Notes: generated by a model not told the origin, from the sequence alone. Numbered from the stretch's first letter, positions 26,267 through 35,800 are shown. The stretch is DNA of 64,000 nucleotides from Hyphomicrobium_A sp044507625 (GCA_044507625.1 JBIQJE010000018.1:1-64000); one strand, 5' to 3'. Numbers and translations: made by a program.

Positions 26267-27772
26267 ATGGGAACGCGCGTCAGCGGGCCTTCGGAGCACG
26301 AACTGGCGTTGCTCGCGCTCAATGGCAAGATCGGTCAGTGGTGGGAAAGCGGCACTCCGCAAGCGGTGTTCGCAGGCTCGCTGGAGCTGGATGGCGATGA
26401 TATATTGCTGTGCCTCGCCATCCAGAGCCCAACACACGACCATCCCTTCAACTTCGAAAGGGGGCCCATAGCGGCACTCTGTGGCTTGGTGGACGGTAAC
26501 GCCGTTACTCTGATCAACTGCGTAGTGACAAACGACAACTGGAACCACAGGGACGATGCTGGGTATTCGTCGCGCGTCAGCATACAGCCCGTACTCATAC
26601 TTATAGGCCGTCACCATGCAGACCCCCAAGGCAAGTATGCGCTGGCCGGATTTTCGACGAACGAGATTCGCAAAATTTTTCGGGTGCATCCTCTTAAAGA
26701 TATCGACCCGCTAAGGCACATCGAAACCATCGCATTGGTAGACATGGCCCGGATGCAGGCGGACGAACTGATGCGTTCGCGATATGCCCTTATCGAACTG
26801 CCAAACCTCAACGTCTTTCAGGCGGCCATCGAGTCCATCAACGGGTCGGTCTCCTTCCAATTTTCTGCTTCGCACACGTTCAACAGGGAGCGAGGGCCAT
26901 CAGCCTCCTACAGTCCACGCCTCGTTATGGAACTGCAAGAACCGGTGAGTCTGTACGGGATGTTGCGCTATGCGCGGCAGGCGACGCATCTTTTGTCGCT
27001 GATCTCGATGTCGCCGAACACGTGCCTTGATCTCGATATCAGTCGGGATGCCGAGCGCCCCGAAAGCTGGAAGGTCTTTCAGAACGGCAAGCCAAGAGCA
27101 CGGGAGCCATCGGATTTCCCGGATTGGCATGTCTTAGTTCGTTTCCCGAAAGATGAACAATTCTATCCGAGATTGTGGAGCCGCTGGTTCGCGACTAGAG
27201 ACGACCATGCGATCCCCCGTTGGATGTTCCAGTCATCGCTGGAGCAGGGGCATCGCTTCGACATCAACAGATTCCTGAATGTGATGCAGTGTTTGGAGAT
27301 TCTGGCGAGCTTGTACGCCAACGGCAGGGTCATCGACAAAGCCGAGTTCGACAAATTCTGCGCCATCGTCGAGGCCGAAGCCCAACGCCACTTGCAACCG
27401 GACAATCTCGCCATAGCCACCCGCATGCTCAGGCAGCAAAACAGGCCGCCCTTGGCGATGCGCCTGCGCTCGTTGGCGTCAAGGATTGACGGCCCGGTAC
27501 TACGCTCGCTTCTCGGCGACGACCTGCAAGCCATCGATTGGGCAGTGAAGGCGCGAAACTATTTCACCCATTTTGGCGATCTGTCAGCGGCGAAGCGCGA
27601 ACTTGTCGAGGAGAACCTAGCCTTGCTGACGTGCAAGATGAGCGCTCTCTACGTGGTGCTCGAGCTTGACATTCTCGGCTTGGCGCCCGCGACGTACATG
27701 TCGGAGGGCCGCTCTGCCTTTCCTTGGATGATGCGGCATGCAGCGGACCGCCATCTGCCTCCATCCGCGTGA
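26267..27772 (+). CDS. ApeA-like HEPN-domain protein, predicted anti-phage RNase
   Basis: The protein has 501 residues from the ATG at 26267. The N-terminal two thirds resemble the ApeA N-terminal beta-rich domain (DHPFNFERGPIAALCGLVDG, then VTLINCV). The C-terminal part is helical and ends in a HEPN catalytic motif: R430-N-Y-F-T-H435 in KARNYFTHFGDL, matching the R-x4-H active site of HEPN ribonucleases. ApeA is a known single-protein abortive-infection defence in E. coli. This gene's short gap after the upstream hypothetical gene suggests a two-gene unit. I am confident of HEPN, less so of the ApeA name. Confidence 0.75.
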   Translation: MGTRVSGPSEHELALLALNGKIGQWWESGTPQAVFAGSLELDGDDILLCLAIQSPTHDHPFNFERGPIAALCGLVDGNAVTLINCVVTNDNWNHRDDAGYSSRVSIQPVLILIGRHHADPQGKYALAGFSTNEIRKIFRVHPLKDIDPLRHIETIALVDMARMQADELMRSRYALIELPNLNVFQAAIESINGSVSFQFSASHTFNRERGPSASYSPRLVMELQEPVSLYGMLRYARQATHLLSLISMSPNTCLDLDISRDAERPESWKVFQNGKPRAREPSDFPDWHVLVRFPKDEQFYPRLWSRWFATRDDHAIPRWMFQSSLEQGHRFDINRFLNVMQCLEILASLYANGRVIDKAEFDKFCAIVEAEAQRHLQPDNLAIATRMLRQQNRPPLAMRLRSLASRIDGPVLRSLLGDDLQAIDWAVKARNYFTHFGDLSAAKRELVEENLALLTCKMSALYVVLELDILGLAPATYMSEGRSAFPWMMRHAADRHLPPSA

Positions 27773-28005
27773 GCATAGTACTGGCATCCTGAAACAAGCG
27801 GATAGGTCTCGTGCCTTGCAGTTGTCCGCTGGTGGAACGCCGCGCTGCATTAGCGCAAAGCCGAGATCGCGGGACCTACGAGCGCACGCCTTAAGTTAAT
27901 CGAACGCGGGGCGGGGACCGCTGCCCTCCGCGAACGGACAAGCTGCCGACTTCCGTAGGACCGTCTCGCTGCTGTCTGTGCGAATATTCTGCAGGCCATA
28001 AAGCA

Positions 28006-31000
28006 TCACACTTCCGACAAGTGATCTTTTTTCCATTCCTGGTGTGCCTGCACGCGACCCAGAAGATGCTTGCGCTCGTTCGCGTAATTCAGCTTGGACG
28101 GGCTATCAAAGCCCTTGCGAACGGCCGCAGCAAGGGACTTCACAAGTTCGGCATCGAGCGTCGCCTGCTGGTCGAAAGGACCGACGTCTTCGACTACACG
28201 CGAGACAATTCCGATGATGAATGAAAGCCCGCGAGGAATGACGGTGCCCACTAAATCCCGTGCGCGCGGGCAAACTCGCTTCGTATCCTTGGTGCTATCC
28301 GGATCGCCACCTAGATGCAATTCTATCTTCCGAAGTGACTTCCCCCTCAGCCAAGAAACTACCCCCTGCGTTAGTTGGAGAAGGGCATCTGCAGACAATT
28401 CTGTATCTTTTTTCTGTCCAATCGCACCGACCACAGATCGCGCCACCTCGTGGAGAAGAAGATCTCGAGCCTCGGTGTCTGTCGCAAGCCACTGAAGTGT
28501 CCATGTCGTCCATCCAATAACATCGACTGGCAGTGACCCTATCTCAGACTCAACTTTCACCCGAAGCCGCTGCAGGACGCTTGTAGGCAAGCCACTCTGC
28601 GACGACAACACAATGACTGAAGGATGGATCTCTGCGTTTCGTTCCTGCGTCACCTCAGCCTGCAGCGCCGCCAACTTCTGATCAAATTCGTTCTGCTTCG
28701 CCCTTTTTTGCGCCACGTACGCGCCGAGCGATCGTGAGAGGTTCAGTGCCGTAGAAGTCCCAGTTTCGTCGTCGGCTTCTTGGATCGTTGCCATCCGATT
28801 AATCATGTAGCGGACATCACGGTCCGATAATTTGCCTTCCATAATTCGATCTAGAATAACGCCCAGTGGATCCTCTATCGAGACACAGCGATCATCCTCG
28901 GGCAGGATCGAGCGAAGCTTCGAAACGACCCCGCCATTCAGTGGCTTAGACTTGGAAAAGCTAATTATCGGCTCGGGGACGAGGAGGACCACCCCATTTG
29001 CAAGATGGCCCGCACGGCCTGCTCGAGCCGCCGCGTTCAGAAGTTCATGGGCTTCGAGGTCTTCGCGACCATCTGCACTCGCTCGCTTGTCTCCGGCCAA
29101 AATCGCAAGTTGGGCCGGGAGGTTTAGGCCTTGCGCAAGGGTCGGTGTCGCTACAATCACCTTAGAGCCATCCGCACGACGAAACATGCGTTCCGCGAGA
29201 TCGCGCTCTAACCGCAGCATGGAGGAATTATGGGGAACCGCTGCCGCACCCTTTTTCACAAGGGAGTGCTGCAGCCCTCCTAATTCAGCTTCAAGTGCGT
29301 CCCAGCGATCAGCCTCCAGCCCGTTGGGTTCGACCTCCCAATCCATCTGCTCTGAGATGCGGTTTGCTGTCGAGACGGCATCAGGCTTGGTATTTACGAA
29401 CACGATAGTCTTGACGTTGTTAGCTGCCGCAGACACGGCGAGCGTCGCGGCGACTTGATTCGCATTCGGCTTGAGCCTTACGGACTTGCCATAGAGCTCC
29501 CCGGTGAGGGTAACGTCCTCATCAGATATCGGCGTGAAGGAGCAGATTGCTCGGCTATCTGCTTCCGAGAGCCAGTTATGCTGTAGTCCCCAAATTGCCC
29601 ACGGCTCCGCCCTTAGCTTGTCTTGACCTACCGCACGGAGCTTCTTTGCGCGCTTGTTGTCCTTCGCGTCTTTTGCCTGGTGAGCTGCGAACGCACTAGC
29701 GCGGATGGAGTCTAACTCCTCCTGTTCGAAGGTTACAACTCCACGCGCTTGTCTGCTTGGCTTCCACAACAGATCAACAAAGACACTTTCTCGACCGGTC
29801 AAGCTCGCAATCCAGCCTGCGAATTCCTGGCCATTCTTCAACATCGCGGACATGAAAAGCATGTCAGCATCGGGTGCTATGCGATTGAACGATAGGAGGC
29901 ACAGCATACTGTCGAGGGCGCGCCGTATCTTGACCGATTGAGGGCTTAGAAGATGACACTCGTCGAACACCAAGAGTCCCACCTCAGCGAAAGCGCTCGG
30001 CGCGAATGAAAGCATCGCCAAACACCGCTCTGGCGTCATCACCTCGATTTCCTTTAGTGTCGCGTCCGTCAGCATGAGCATGTCGAAGTCGCTAGAAACA
30101 ACTGAGCCGAGCAGCTCCTCGGGGAACATCTCCTGCAGGTCCTCGGTAAGCTGTTCGACCAGTGCGTGCGTCGGAGCGAGGAAGATAACCTTTTGCTTGC
30201 GGGCTAGGACGCCTGCAATCTTGAGCGAGGAGACCGTCGTCTTTCCTGCGCCCGTCGGAAGTACGACCACGGCAGATTTACCCGTCTCGTAGAAGTTTTT
30301 CCCGATTGCTTCCCGATGATTGCGCCAGAGATATGGGCATACCTTTGCCCGGTGGCGAAGCCACTTGATCCAAAAATCCACGTTCGCGCCACTGGGCGGT
30401 GGCACCTTCGTCAGGGCGGCCTGCTCGACGCCATCACACGTTGCTAGCAGAAGCGAGGCAAGATGCCTCGGCCCCGCATACATCGTAACCAGGCCGGGCA
30501 TGGCTTCGTCAAACCGGGCGCTCGAATGAGTGGACAATTCCAAGACGCGATTAAATGCATGCCTTGCACTGTCAAACCGACCGTAACCCGCCGGTCGAGC
30601 CGAAGCCGAAAGAATATCTGCGGCCAACAGCTCGACGCCGGTAATGAGGCTTTCAACCAGCGTCTGCATTGCACGGGATTGAAGCCTGGTTTTCGGATGA
30701 CTTGCCCTGCGCCACCTATCGGCGCGCTCAAGCAGTGACTGCAGCTTGCCGCCTGCTAGATCACGCAAATGCTCTGCGAGAATACCGACCTCGTAAATGG
30801 CGCCGTTGCGCTTCGTGCGCATGGAGCCAGACGCCTCATTCGCGTCTGCGTACTGTTCCGCTGCTAAGAAGAGAAGGCCGGCTGCTACTGATGAATCGAC
30901 CCCATCGCGATGGAACGGGGGCGGCTCCTCTTCCGCCTGCGACCGAGACTGTCTTGAAAGAATTTGGTGCGCGGTCCCCGCTACAAACGCCGATGCACGC

Positions 31001-31236
31001 TTCGACTCCTCATCTTCTAATACGGAAGTCACAAGCTCGTAGGTATCCGCGATGCGCTCTAGAGGCCACTCGTCATCCGCAGGACGTTCAAGCCGTCCCT
31101 CAGCTCCTCTCAATCGAGAAGACACGAGTTCTGCATATCTCTGCGTAAGGAGTTGAGGTAGGTTCTCCGTGTCGAGCCCAGACAATGGGGGTGCGGAGCG
31201 AAGTAACCGTGCCGTTTCTGGATCAAACATCGACAT
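28006..31236 (-). CDS. Superfamily 2 helicase, HamB-like (Hachiman-type defence)
   Basis: The protein has about 1076 residues; ATG codons at 31257, 31236 and 31230 are possible, the last two overlapping the end of the nuclease gene (ATGTCGATGTTTGA), which implies translational coupling. A helical N-terminal region of about 300 residues precedes the helicase core: Walker A VLPTGAGKTT near 325-334, LAPTHALVEQ (Ia), DECH box near 425-428 (LVFDECHLL), MSAML (III), FVNTKP (IV), VATPTLAQGLNLP (V) and NAAARAGRAG (VI). The C-terminal about 300 residues are unassigned. Paired with a PD-(D/E)XK protein it resembles the Hachiman HamAB system; family membership should be confirmed. Confidence 0.72.
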   Translation of the reverse strand: MSMFDPETARLLRSAPPLSGLDTENLPQLLTQRYAELVSSRLRGAEGRLERPADDEWPLERIADTYELVTSVLEDEESKRASAFVAGTAHQILSRQSRSQAEEEPPPFHRDGVDSSVAAGLLFLAAEQYADANEASGSMRTKRNGAIYEVGILAEHLRDLAGGKLQSLLERADRWRRASHPKTRLQSRAMQTLVESLITGVELLAADILSASARPAGYGRFDSARHAFNRVLELSTHSSARFDEAMPGLVTMYAGPRHLASLLLATCDGVEQAALTKVPPPSGANVDFWIKWLRHRAKVCPYLWRNHREAIGKNFYETGKSAVVVLPTGAGKTTVSSLKIAGVLARKQKVIFLAPTHALVEQLTEDLQEMFPEELLGSVVSSDFDMLMLTDATLKEIEVMTPERCLAMLSFAPSAFAEVGLLVFDECHLLSPQSVKIRRALDSMLCLLSFNRIAPDADMLFMSAMLKNGQEFAGWIASLTGRESVFVDLLWKPSRQARGVVTFEQEELDSIRASAFAAHQAKDAKDNKRAKKLRAVGQDKLRAEPWAIWGLQHNWLSEADSRAICSFTPISDEDVTLTGELYGKSVRLKPNANQVAATLAVSAAANNVKTIVFVNTKPDAVSTANRISEQMDWEVEPNGLEADRWDALEAELGGLQHSLVKKGAAAVPHNSSMLRLERDLAERMFRRADGSKVIVATPTLAQGLNLPAQLAILAGDKRASADGREDLEAHELLNAAARAGRAGHLANGVVLLVPEPIISFSKSKPLNGGVVSKLRSILPEDDRCVSIEDPLGVILDRIMEGKLSDRDVRYMINRMATIQEADDETGTSTALNLSRSLGAYVAQKRAKQNEFDQKLAALQAEVTQERNAEIHPSVIVLSSQSGLPTSVLQRLRVKVESEIGSLPVDVIGWTTWTLQWLATDTEARDLLLHEVARSVVGAIGQKKDTELSADALLQLTQGVVSWLRGKSLRKIELHLGGDPDSTKDTKRVCPRARDLVGTVIPRGLSFIIGIVSRVVEDVGPFDQQATLDAELVKSLAAAVRKGFDSPSKLNYANERKHLLGRVQAHQEWKKDHLSEV

Positions 31237-32125
31237 CGCCCCACGCGTCGATCGCACTGACCGCTGCTTCTGCTAGGCGGTCGAAGTAATCGCGCAATTC
31301 GCCATCAACAACGAATGTTGCTCCAATCCGTTGGTGAGGATCGAGCCCGCCTAAGTCGTCGTATCCCTTGAACACTGCTTTACGGCGCGCCACAGAATCG
31401 TCGCTTGATGTAATGGCCAGTGCAGCCCGATAACTTCGATAGGCCAAATCAAGAACTCGTTCGGCAGCCTCTGTTGCACGCGTTCCATCCACACCCGTGC
31501 TCTTTATCATTGAAGCAGCAATGGAGATGAGTTCAGGTGCCCGCAGGTTTTGATGATGATCGCGAAATGTTGGGAGTACCTCATCGTGGAACATGCCTCG
31601 CGGACTACCCGAACATTTGTCTTCGCGAATCGTAGCCTCAAGAACTTCTCCTTTCGCCGCATCCCACTCAATCATCAAACCATCTAAGCCTTGGGTCGTC
31701 GATTTGAGATGCGGGTCATTGAGTAACACGGCATCGCCGTGGGCTTGCCGCGCCGCAATCCACGAGACCGCCTCAAACAAAAAGCCGTCTCTCCGCCATC
31801 GAGACGCCTTTAGCTTTTCTTCGTTTGAGCCCGAGATCTGTAGCTGTCTCTTAGCGGATGACCTAACGACGCTCTTCGTGATGACAGGAGACTCGACGCT
31901 AAGTTCGAGGATGATCTTGGCGGCATGCACGGCTTGGCCCAGTGCGATGATCGCTATGAGGCGAGCGAGCCGGTCGATATCCTGCGTTTGCCAACGGTCT
32001 CCGATGCACGCTTCATCGATTTCCACCGCCTCGATCTTTAGGGCACCTGCGGACGTCTTCACTAAACGTCGCAGCCCTTTTGTAGGCCCCGTTAATTCGG
32101 AGCCTTCGTTATCGATATCCTGCAT
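31223..32125 (-). CDS. PD-(D/E)XK nuclease, HamA/DUF1837-like
   Basis: This is a 300-residue protein starting MQDIDNEGSELTG. A nuclease-type core is visible: E118 in GFLFEAVSWIA, D148 in GLDGLMIEW, and E168-x-K170 in TIREDK, spaced as in PD-(D/E)XK nucleases. The helix-strand context matches HamA (DUF1837), the effector of Hachiman. It overlaps the helicase start by 8-14 bases, so the two proteins are made together. The start lacks a strong ribosome site, though a G-run lies about 20 bases upstream. It could be another nuclease family; the pairing with the helicase is the main support for the name. Confidence 0.65.
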   Translation of the reverse strand: MQDIDNEGSELTGPTKGLRRLVKTSAGALKIEAVEIDEACIGDRWQTQDIDRLARLIAIIALGQAVHAAKIILELSVESPVITKSVVRSSAKRQLQISGSNEEKLKASRWRRDGFLFEAVSWIAARQAHGDAVLLNDPHLKSTTQGLDGLMIEWDAAKGEVLEATIREDKCSGSPRGMFHDEVLPTFRDHHQNLRAPELISIAASMIKSTGVDGTRATEAAERVLDLAYRSYRAALAITSSDDSVARRKAVFKGYDDLGGLDPHQRIGATFVVDGELRDYFDRLAEAAVSAIDAWGDVDV

Positions 32126-32377
32126 GGAGTGGTCCCGCGTCCCCCCTTGCGCTAACCGAAAGCAAATCTTTCGCCCCTTGCTTGCAAGGCCCACAATACA
32201 CCATACCAGACGTTGATTCTCGAAAATGGGAAGCGCGAGGCTCGACACTCGGTCGGTCCGGCGAATTGGCGGTAGCGGCAAATTTTTAGGGCCTGCCGTC
32301 TCAGTCGCGGTTCTTGGGTTTGGACCTCGATCGACAAGAAGTGGTGCAGGGCAGAGGCATTTCTCGGGGATACCGCG
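32126..32377. promoter_or_regulatory. Divergent promoter region of the nuclease/helicase and GHKL genes
   Basis: These 252 bases separate the divergent start codons of the HamA-like and GHKL-nuclease genes and must carry both promoters. I see no strong palindrome. The shared region suggests coordinated expression. Confidence 0.5.
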
Positions 32378-34135
32378 ATGACCACTCACCGCTTCAACGT
32401 CAGCTCTCGTCTCGCCCTTTTGCTTGGGGAAAGTTACCGGACGATCGAGCAGGCGTTGAAGGAGCTCGTCGACAACGCCTGGGACGCCGATGCTCTCGAA
32501 ATCACAATCACGGTGCCGAATGGACCGGAGGTGGCCGCGCAGATAGTCCTCTCGGACACCGGCGAGGGGATGACGCCGCAACAAATTGACAACGACTACC
32601 TGCGTATTGCCCGCGATCGGAGGAAGGATCGGGGCCCGCGGACTAAGAGCGGGCGACTAGTCAAGGGTAGAAAGGGCATTGGGAAATTCGCGGGAATAAT
32701 TGTCGCCGGACATATGGAGTTGATAACGCGCCGCGACGGCAAGAGGAGCACCGTCGTGATCGACCGACAGGCGCTTGAAAACAGTCCGCTCGACCTCGAG
32801 AAAATCGATGTGCCTGTAGTCACCGACGACCACGATCCCGCTGACCATGGGACGTCGATCACGCTGACCAATCTGTTTGGTCATATCAACTACCCGACCC
32901 CGGCCGCCCTGCGGCACTCCCTCGCCCCCGAATACGGTCGTCAGAATTTGATGCACGTCGTGATAAACGGTGAGCCGCTGACGCATATGCAAATTCTGGG
33001 GCACATAGCCCCTAGGATGATTGACGTTCCGGGCGCCGGAAAAGTGGAGGCCGAGTTCGTCATTGCCGACAAAAAACAGATTAAGGCAATGCGCGGAATC
33101 CAAGTGCGCGTGTCCGGCAAATCGGTCGGTGACCCGACGATGTTCGGTCTCGACTCCGACGAGCGGGTGCCCGCGAAATTGCTCGAGCACGTGACGGGCG
33201 AACTGCGGGCCGATTGTCTCGAGGAGGCGGCCACCTCATGTGGTTGGACAGAGTTTCTAGAGAGCGACAAATCGGTACAGGCCGTGTTCGCCGCAGCGCG
33301 CGAACACCTGAGATCCGAGTTGAAGACGGTGTTTCGGCAGCAGATGGCTGCCGCTTATGCGCGCTACGTCAAGAAGTACGGCAATCGGATCGACAATCTT
33401 CCTGATGAAAAGCAGGAGCGCGCTCGCGCCGAGATCAATGACATTTTACTTCGGTACTATGGCGACGACGAGCGGATCGAGGCTGCAATCGAGATCATGC
33501 TTCGCACCCTAGAACGCGATGATTACTACGTGATCACTCAAAAGTTGCTAGCTGCTCGCGCCTGTGACATCGCCACCTTGGCAGATGCCCTACGAGAGAT
33601 GAACATTGCGGACCTCGCTTTGGTCAGGCGACAGGTCCGAGCGCGCCTCGCTGCGTTGGAGAAACTTCGCGAGCTTACGAACGATGACTCCACGCAGGAG
33701 AAGGATGTCCACGTGGCGATTGAGAACACTCTTTGGATTCTTGGACCCGAGTTCGCACTTCTCGCAAGCAATCGCACACTGACCAAGGTGATTGAGGACG
33801 TCTTCGGCACGCACAGCACCGGCGCTGACGGTGCGAAACGTCCAGATTTATTGCTGCTCAACCGATACGGCGGTCGGTATTTGCTCATCGAGTTCAAGCG
33901 CCCGGCCGTCACGCTTGACTACGACCACAAGGCCCAAGCCGAACGTTACCGTGGGAAGCTCAAGCGCCACGCCGAGCCAATCGACATCATCGTTTTCGGC
34001 GGTAAGCGTCGAGATGACATGGTTGCGCTTCATGAAAACGGTCAGATCCGCATGGCGACTTATACCGAGCTTATCTCTCGCGCCGAGAGCGAGCACAACT
34101 GGCTACTCGATACGCTGGTTCGTGAGGAGCGATGA
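32378..34135 (+). CDS. GHKL (HSP90/MORC-like) ATPase fused to a PD-(D/E)XK nuclease domain
   Basis: This 585-residue protein has an N-terminal GHKL ATPase: N-box ALKELVDNAWDADA (E29, N33, D36), D60-T-G-E-G64, and the lid motif GRKGIGKF at 97-104. It has no histidine-kinase H-box or membrane segment, so it is not a sensor kinase. The middle (about 230-450) is helical. The C-terminus carries a nuclease signature: D490 in KRPDLLLL and E505-F-K507 in LLIEFKRP, followed by QAERYRGKL. MORC/MutL-like GHKL ATPases fused or linked to nucleases are known in restriction-like conflict systems. It is divergent from the HamAB-like pair and probably part of the same module. Confidence 0.78.
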   Translation: MTTHRFNVSSRLALLLGESYRTIEQALKELVDNAWDADALEITITVPNGPEVAAQIVLSDTGEGMTPQQIDNDYLRIARDRRKDRGPRTKSGRLVKGRKGIGKFAGIIVAGHMELITRRDGKRSTVVIDRQALENSPLDLEKIDVPVVTDDHDPADHGTSITLTNLFGHINYPTPAALRHSLAPEYGRQNLMHVVINGEPLTHMQILGHIAPRMIDVPGAGKVEAEFVIADKKQIKAMRGIQVRVSGKSVGDPTMFGLDSDERVPAKLLEHVTGELRADCLEEAATSCGWTEFLESDKSVQAVFAAAREHLRSELKTVFRQQMAAAYARYVKKYGNRIDNLPDEKQERARAEINDILLRYYGDDERIEAAIEIMLRTLERDDYYVITQKLLAARACDIATLADALREMNIADLALVRRQVRARLAALEKLRELTNDDSTQEKDVHVAIENTLWILGPEFALLASNRTLTKVIEDVFGTHSTGADGAKRPDLLLLNRYGGRYLLIEFKRPAVTLDYDHKAQAERYRGKLKRHAEPIDIIVFGGKRRDDMVALHENGQIRMATYTELISRAESEHNWLLDTLVREER

Positions 34136-34357
34136 ACGTGCGGCCGCTTCTGCGTTCGCCTCCGTCACCTGCAACTGGTTGACCTCAGGCAGGCGCGCAC
34201 TGCGCCCCGTGAGCGAACTCTCGCTGGACAGGCTCAACGGCCGGACTGCCTCCGAAAGCTGACGTGGGCAGGCTCAGATGGTTCGAGCAAACTCGGCGTG
34301 CGTCGACTTCCGCTCATGGGACGTTTCGACCGCCCAGCACCGTGCGAATCGCTCTGA

Positions 34358-34936
34358 TCAACTTGGTCCTCGCCGATCCTTTCTGAGAGCTCGAACGACA
34401 GCGCGCCTGAGCGTGGACCTCGAAACCGAAAGCTTGTTTGCGATATCGCGAACCGATCGCCCGGTGGCTAACAGAGTCCTCCTCGCAGACGCAATCTGAT
34501 CCGGCGAAAGCTTTCGGGGACGCCCGAGCGATGCGCCGCGTAACTTGGCCGACGCCATCCCTGCGCGCGTCCGTTCGCTGATGAGTGTCCGCTCAAACTC
34601 CGCCAGTGCGCCCATAACATGGAAAAGCAACCGCCCGCCCGCAGTCCCTGTGTCGATCGCCTCCGATAGGCTGCGGAAGGCGACGCCGCGCGCTTCCAGT
34701 TGCGATATGAGCGCGATCAGGTGCGAGAGGCTGCGGCCGAGCCGATCAAGCTTCCAGACGACGAGGGTGTCGCCCGGCGTCAAAACCCCGAGCGCCGCGT
34801 CCAGTGACGGCCGGTTCGTCCGCGCGCCCGACGCGTAATCCGTGAAAACCCTTTTGCAGCCGGCACGCTCGAGCGCGTCAAACTGCAGAGCCGGGTTCTG
34901 CTCGTCGGTCGACACGCGCGCGTACCCGATCATCAT
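34358..34936 (-). CDS. Serine recombinase (resolvase/invertase family)
   Basis: The protein is about 192 residues from ATG codons at 34936 or 34933. The N-terminal catalytic domain shows the nucleophile serine in IGYARVSTDEQN (about residue 8) and the arginine motif VWKLDRLGRS, then AEFERTLISERT at the start of the E helix. The C-terminal part is a helix-turn-helix (GRSVRDIANKLSVSRSTL). It is of the Tn3 resolvase/Pin invertase size, and catalyses site-specific inversion or resolution. No transposase accompanies it here, so it is either a remnant or acts on sites I could not identify. Confidence 0.9.
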   Translation of the reverse strand: MMIGYARVSTDEQNPALQFDALERAGCKRVFTDYASGARTNRPSLDAALGVLTPGDTLVVWKLDRLGRSLSHLIALISQLEARGVAFRSLSEAIDTGTAGGRLLFHVMGALAEFERTLISERTRAGMASAKLRGASLGRPRKLSPDQIASARRTLLATGRSVRDIANKLSVSRSTLRRAVVRALRKDRRGPS

Positions 34937-35179
34937 GCCCTCACAGATCCCCTGACTTGTATCCACGCCCGGTCGAGCCAAACGCGATCGTCAGGGCTGT
35001 GCATAAGTATCAAAAAGGGTCCCTTTTGCTTCAGGCGGACGAGACAAAGTTTCGACTTCGGCAACTCCGGTATTTCCAGCATAACCCGCGCTAACCACGC
35101 CACAAGACGGTTTGCCCATAAATGCACCCTTTATGACCGAGGGGTCCATGCCTTCGTCATTCACCAGGGATGGTCTCAA

Positions 35180-35386
35180 ATGGACGGCTGTCAGAATAAT
35201 CTGCCTGAATACCTAACCACCGCGGAAGTTGCTGCGATGCTGAGAATGACCACCAAGTCGCTTGAGGCCATGCGAGCTCGTGGAAAAGGTCCCCGCTATT
35301 TCAGGCGAAGCCAAACAGGCCGAGGCGTAATTTACCGCCTCGCGGACGTAGAGGATTGGCTGATTGGCAACACAAGGAATGGATAG
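35180..35386 (+). CDS. AlpA/excisionase-like HTH protein
   Basis: This 68-residue MerR-type helix-turn-helix (HTH_17) reads YLTTAEVAAMLRMTTKSLEAMRA and then VIYRLADVEDWL. Such small proteins act as excisionases or activators of integrase genes. It lies beside a second copy of the same fold (35414-35665), in the region between the resolvase and the island integrase. Confidence 0.82.
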   Translation: MDGCQNNLPEYLTTAEVAAMLRMTTKSLEAMRARGKGPRYFRRSQTGRGVIYRLADVEDWLIGNTRNG

Positions 35387-35413
35387 CCCCCTTATACCCC
35401 GTTCAGCACCTTA

Positions 35414-35665
35414 GTGAAGAAGGGAGCAGCAATCAGGATGCCTTTTCTAAAAGAAGACGAACCAGAGCTCTTATTGGCGAAAGAGGCCGCAGAATACTTG
35501 CGATTGTCCGTCCACACACTCGCACGTTTCCGAACCCTAGGCGGTGGCCCCGCGTACATTAAAACAGGCCGCTCCCGGAGCAAGATACTCTACCGCCGAT
35601 CCGCCATCGATTCATGGCTTCAGAGCAGGCTGCGTAAATCGACTGCCGAGTATGGGCGACATTGA
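35414..35665 (+). CDS. Second AlpA/excisionase-like HTH protein
   Basis: The protein has 83 residues from 35414 (an ATG at 35438 is also possible). It has the same HTH_17 fold: LLAKEAAEYLRLSVHTLARFR, then KILYRRSAIDSWL. It is related in fold but not closely identical to the gene 27 bases upstream. The stop overlaps the first of two identical 20-bp repeats (35661-35680). It probably regulates excision or a neighbouring promoter. Confidence 0.8.
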   Translation: MKKGAAIRMPFLKEDEPELLLAKEAAEYLRLSVHTLARFRTLGGGPAYIKTGRSRSKILYRRSAIDSWLQSRLRKSTAEYGRH

Positions 35666-35680
35666 CCTATTGCTGACCCG
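35661..35680. repeat. 20-bp direct repeat, copy 1
   Basis: The sequence attgacctattgctgacccg is found here and, identically, at 35928-35947, 267 bases apart in the same orientation. Copy 1 overlaps the end of the second HTH gene. It may be a protein-binding or recombination site. Confidence 0.75.
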
Positions 35681-35800
35681 CGACAATCGTCGCCGCCCTT
35701 CACGCCAAAAGGCTCCGTTTTTCGCGTGAAGATTCAATAGCACGACACTGGATTTGAACCCTGGGGTCATCGGCCGTAAAGGCCGGTGACCCAATAGGCA

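Noticed and set aside
28006..34135. DISARM, BREX or a type I restriction system
   Set aside because: No methyltransferase, PglZ, Drm or HsdS-type gene is present beside the helicase; the helicase/nuclease pair fits a Hachiman-type arrangement better.
35743..35795. Suppressor tRNA with anticodon TTA
   Set aside because: The loop would give TTA, but the anticodon stem has a mismatch, the T stem does not pair and no D arm exists.
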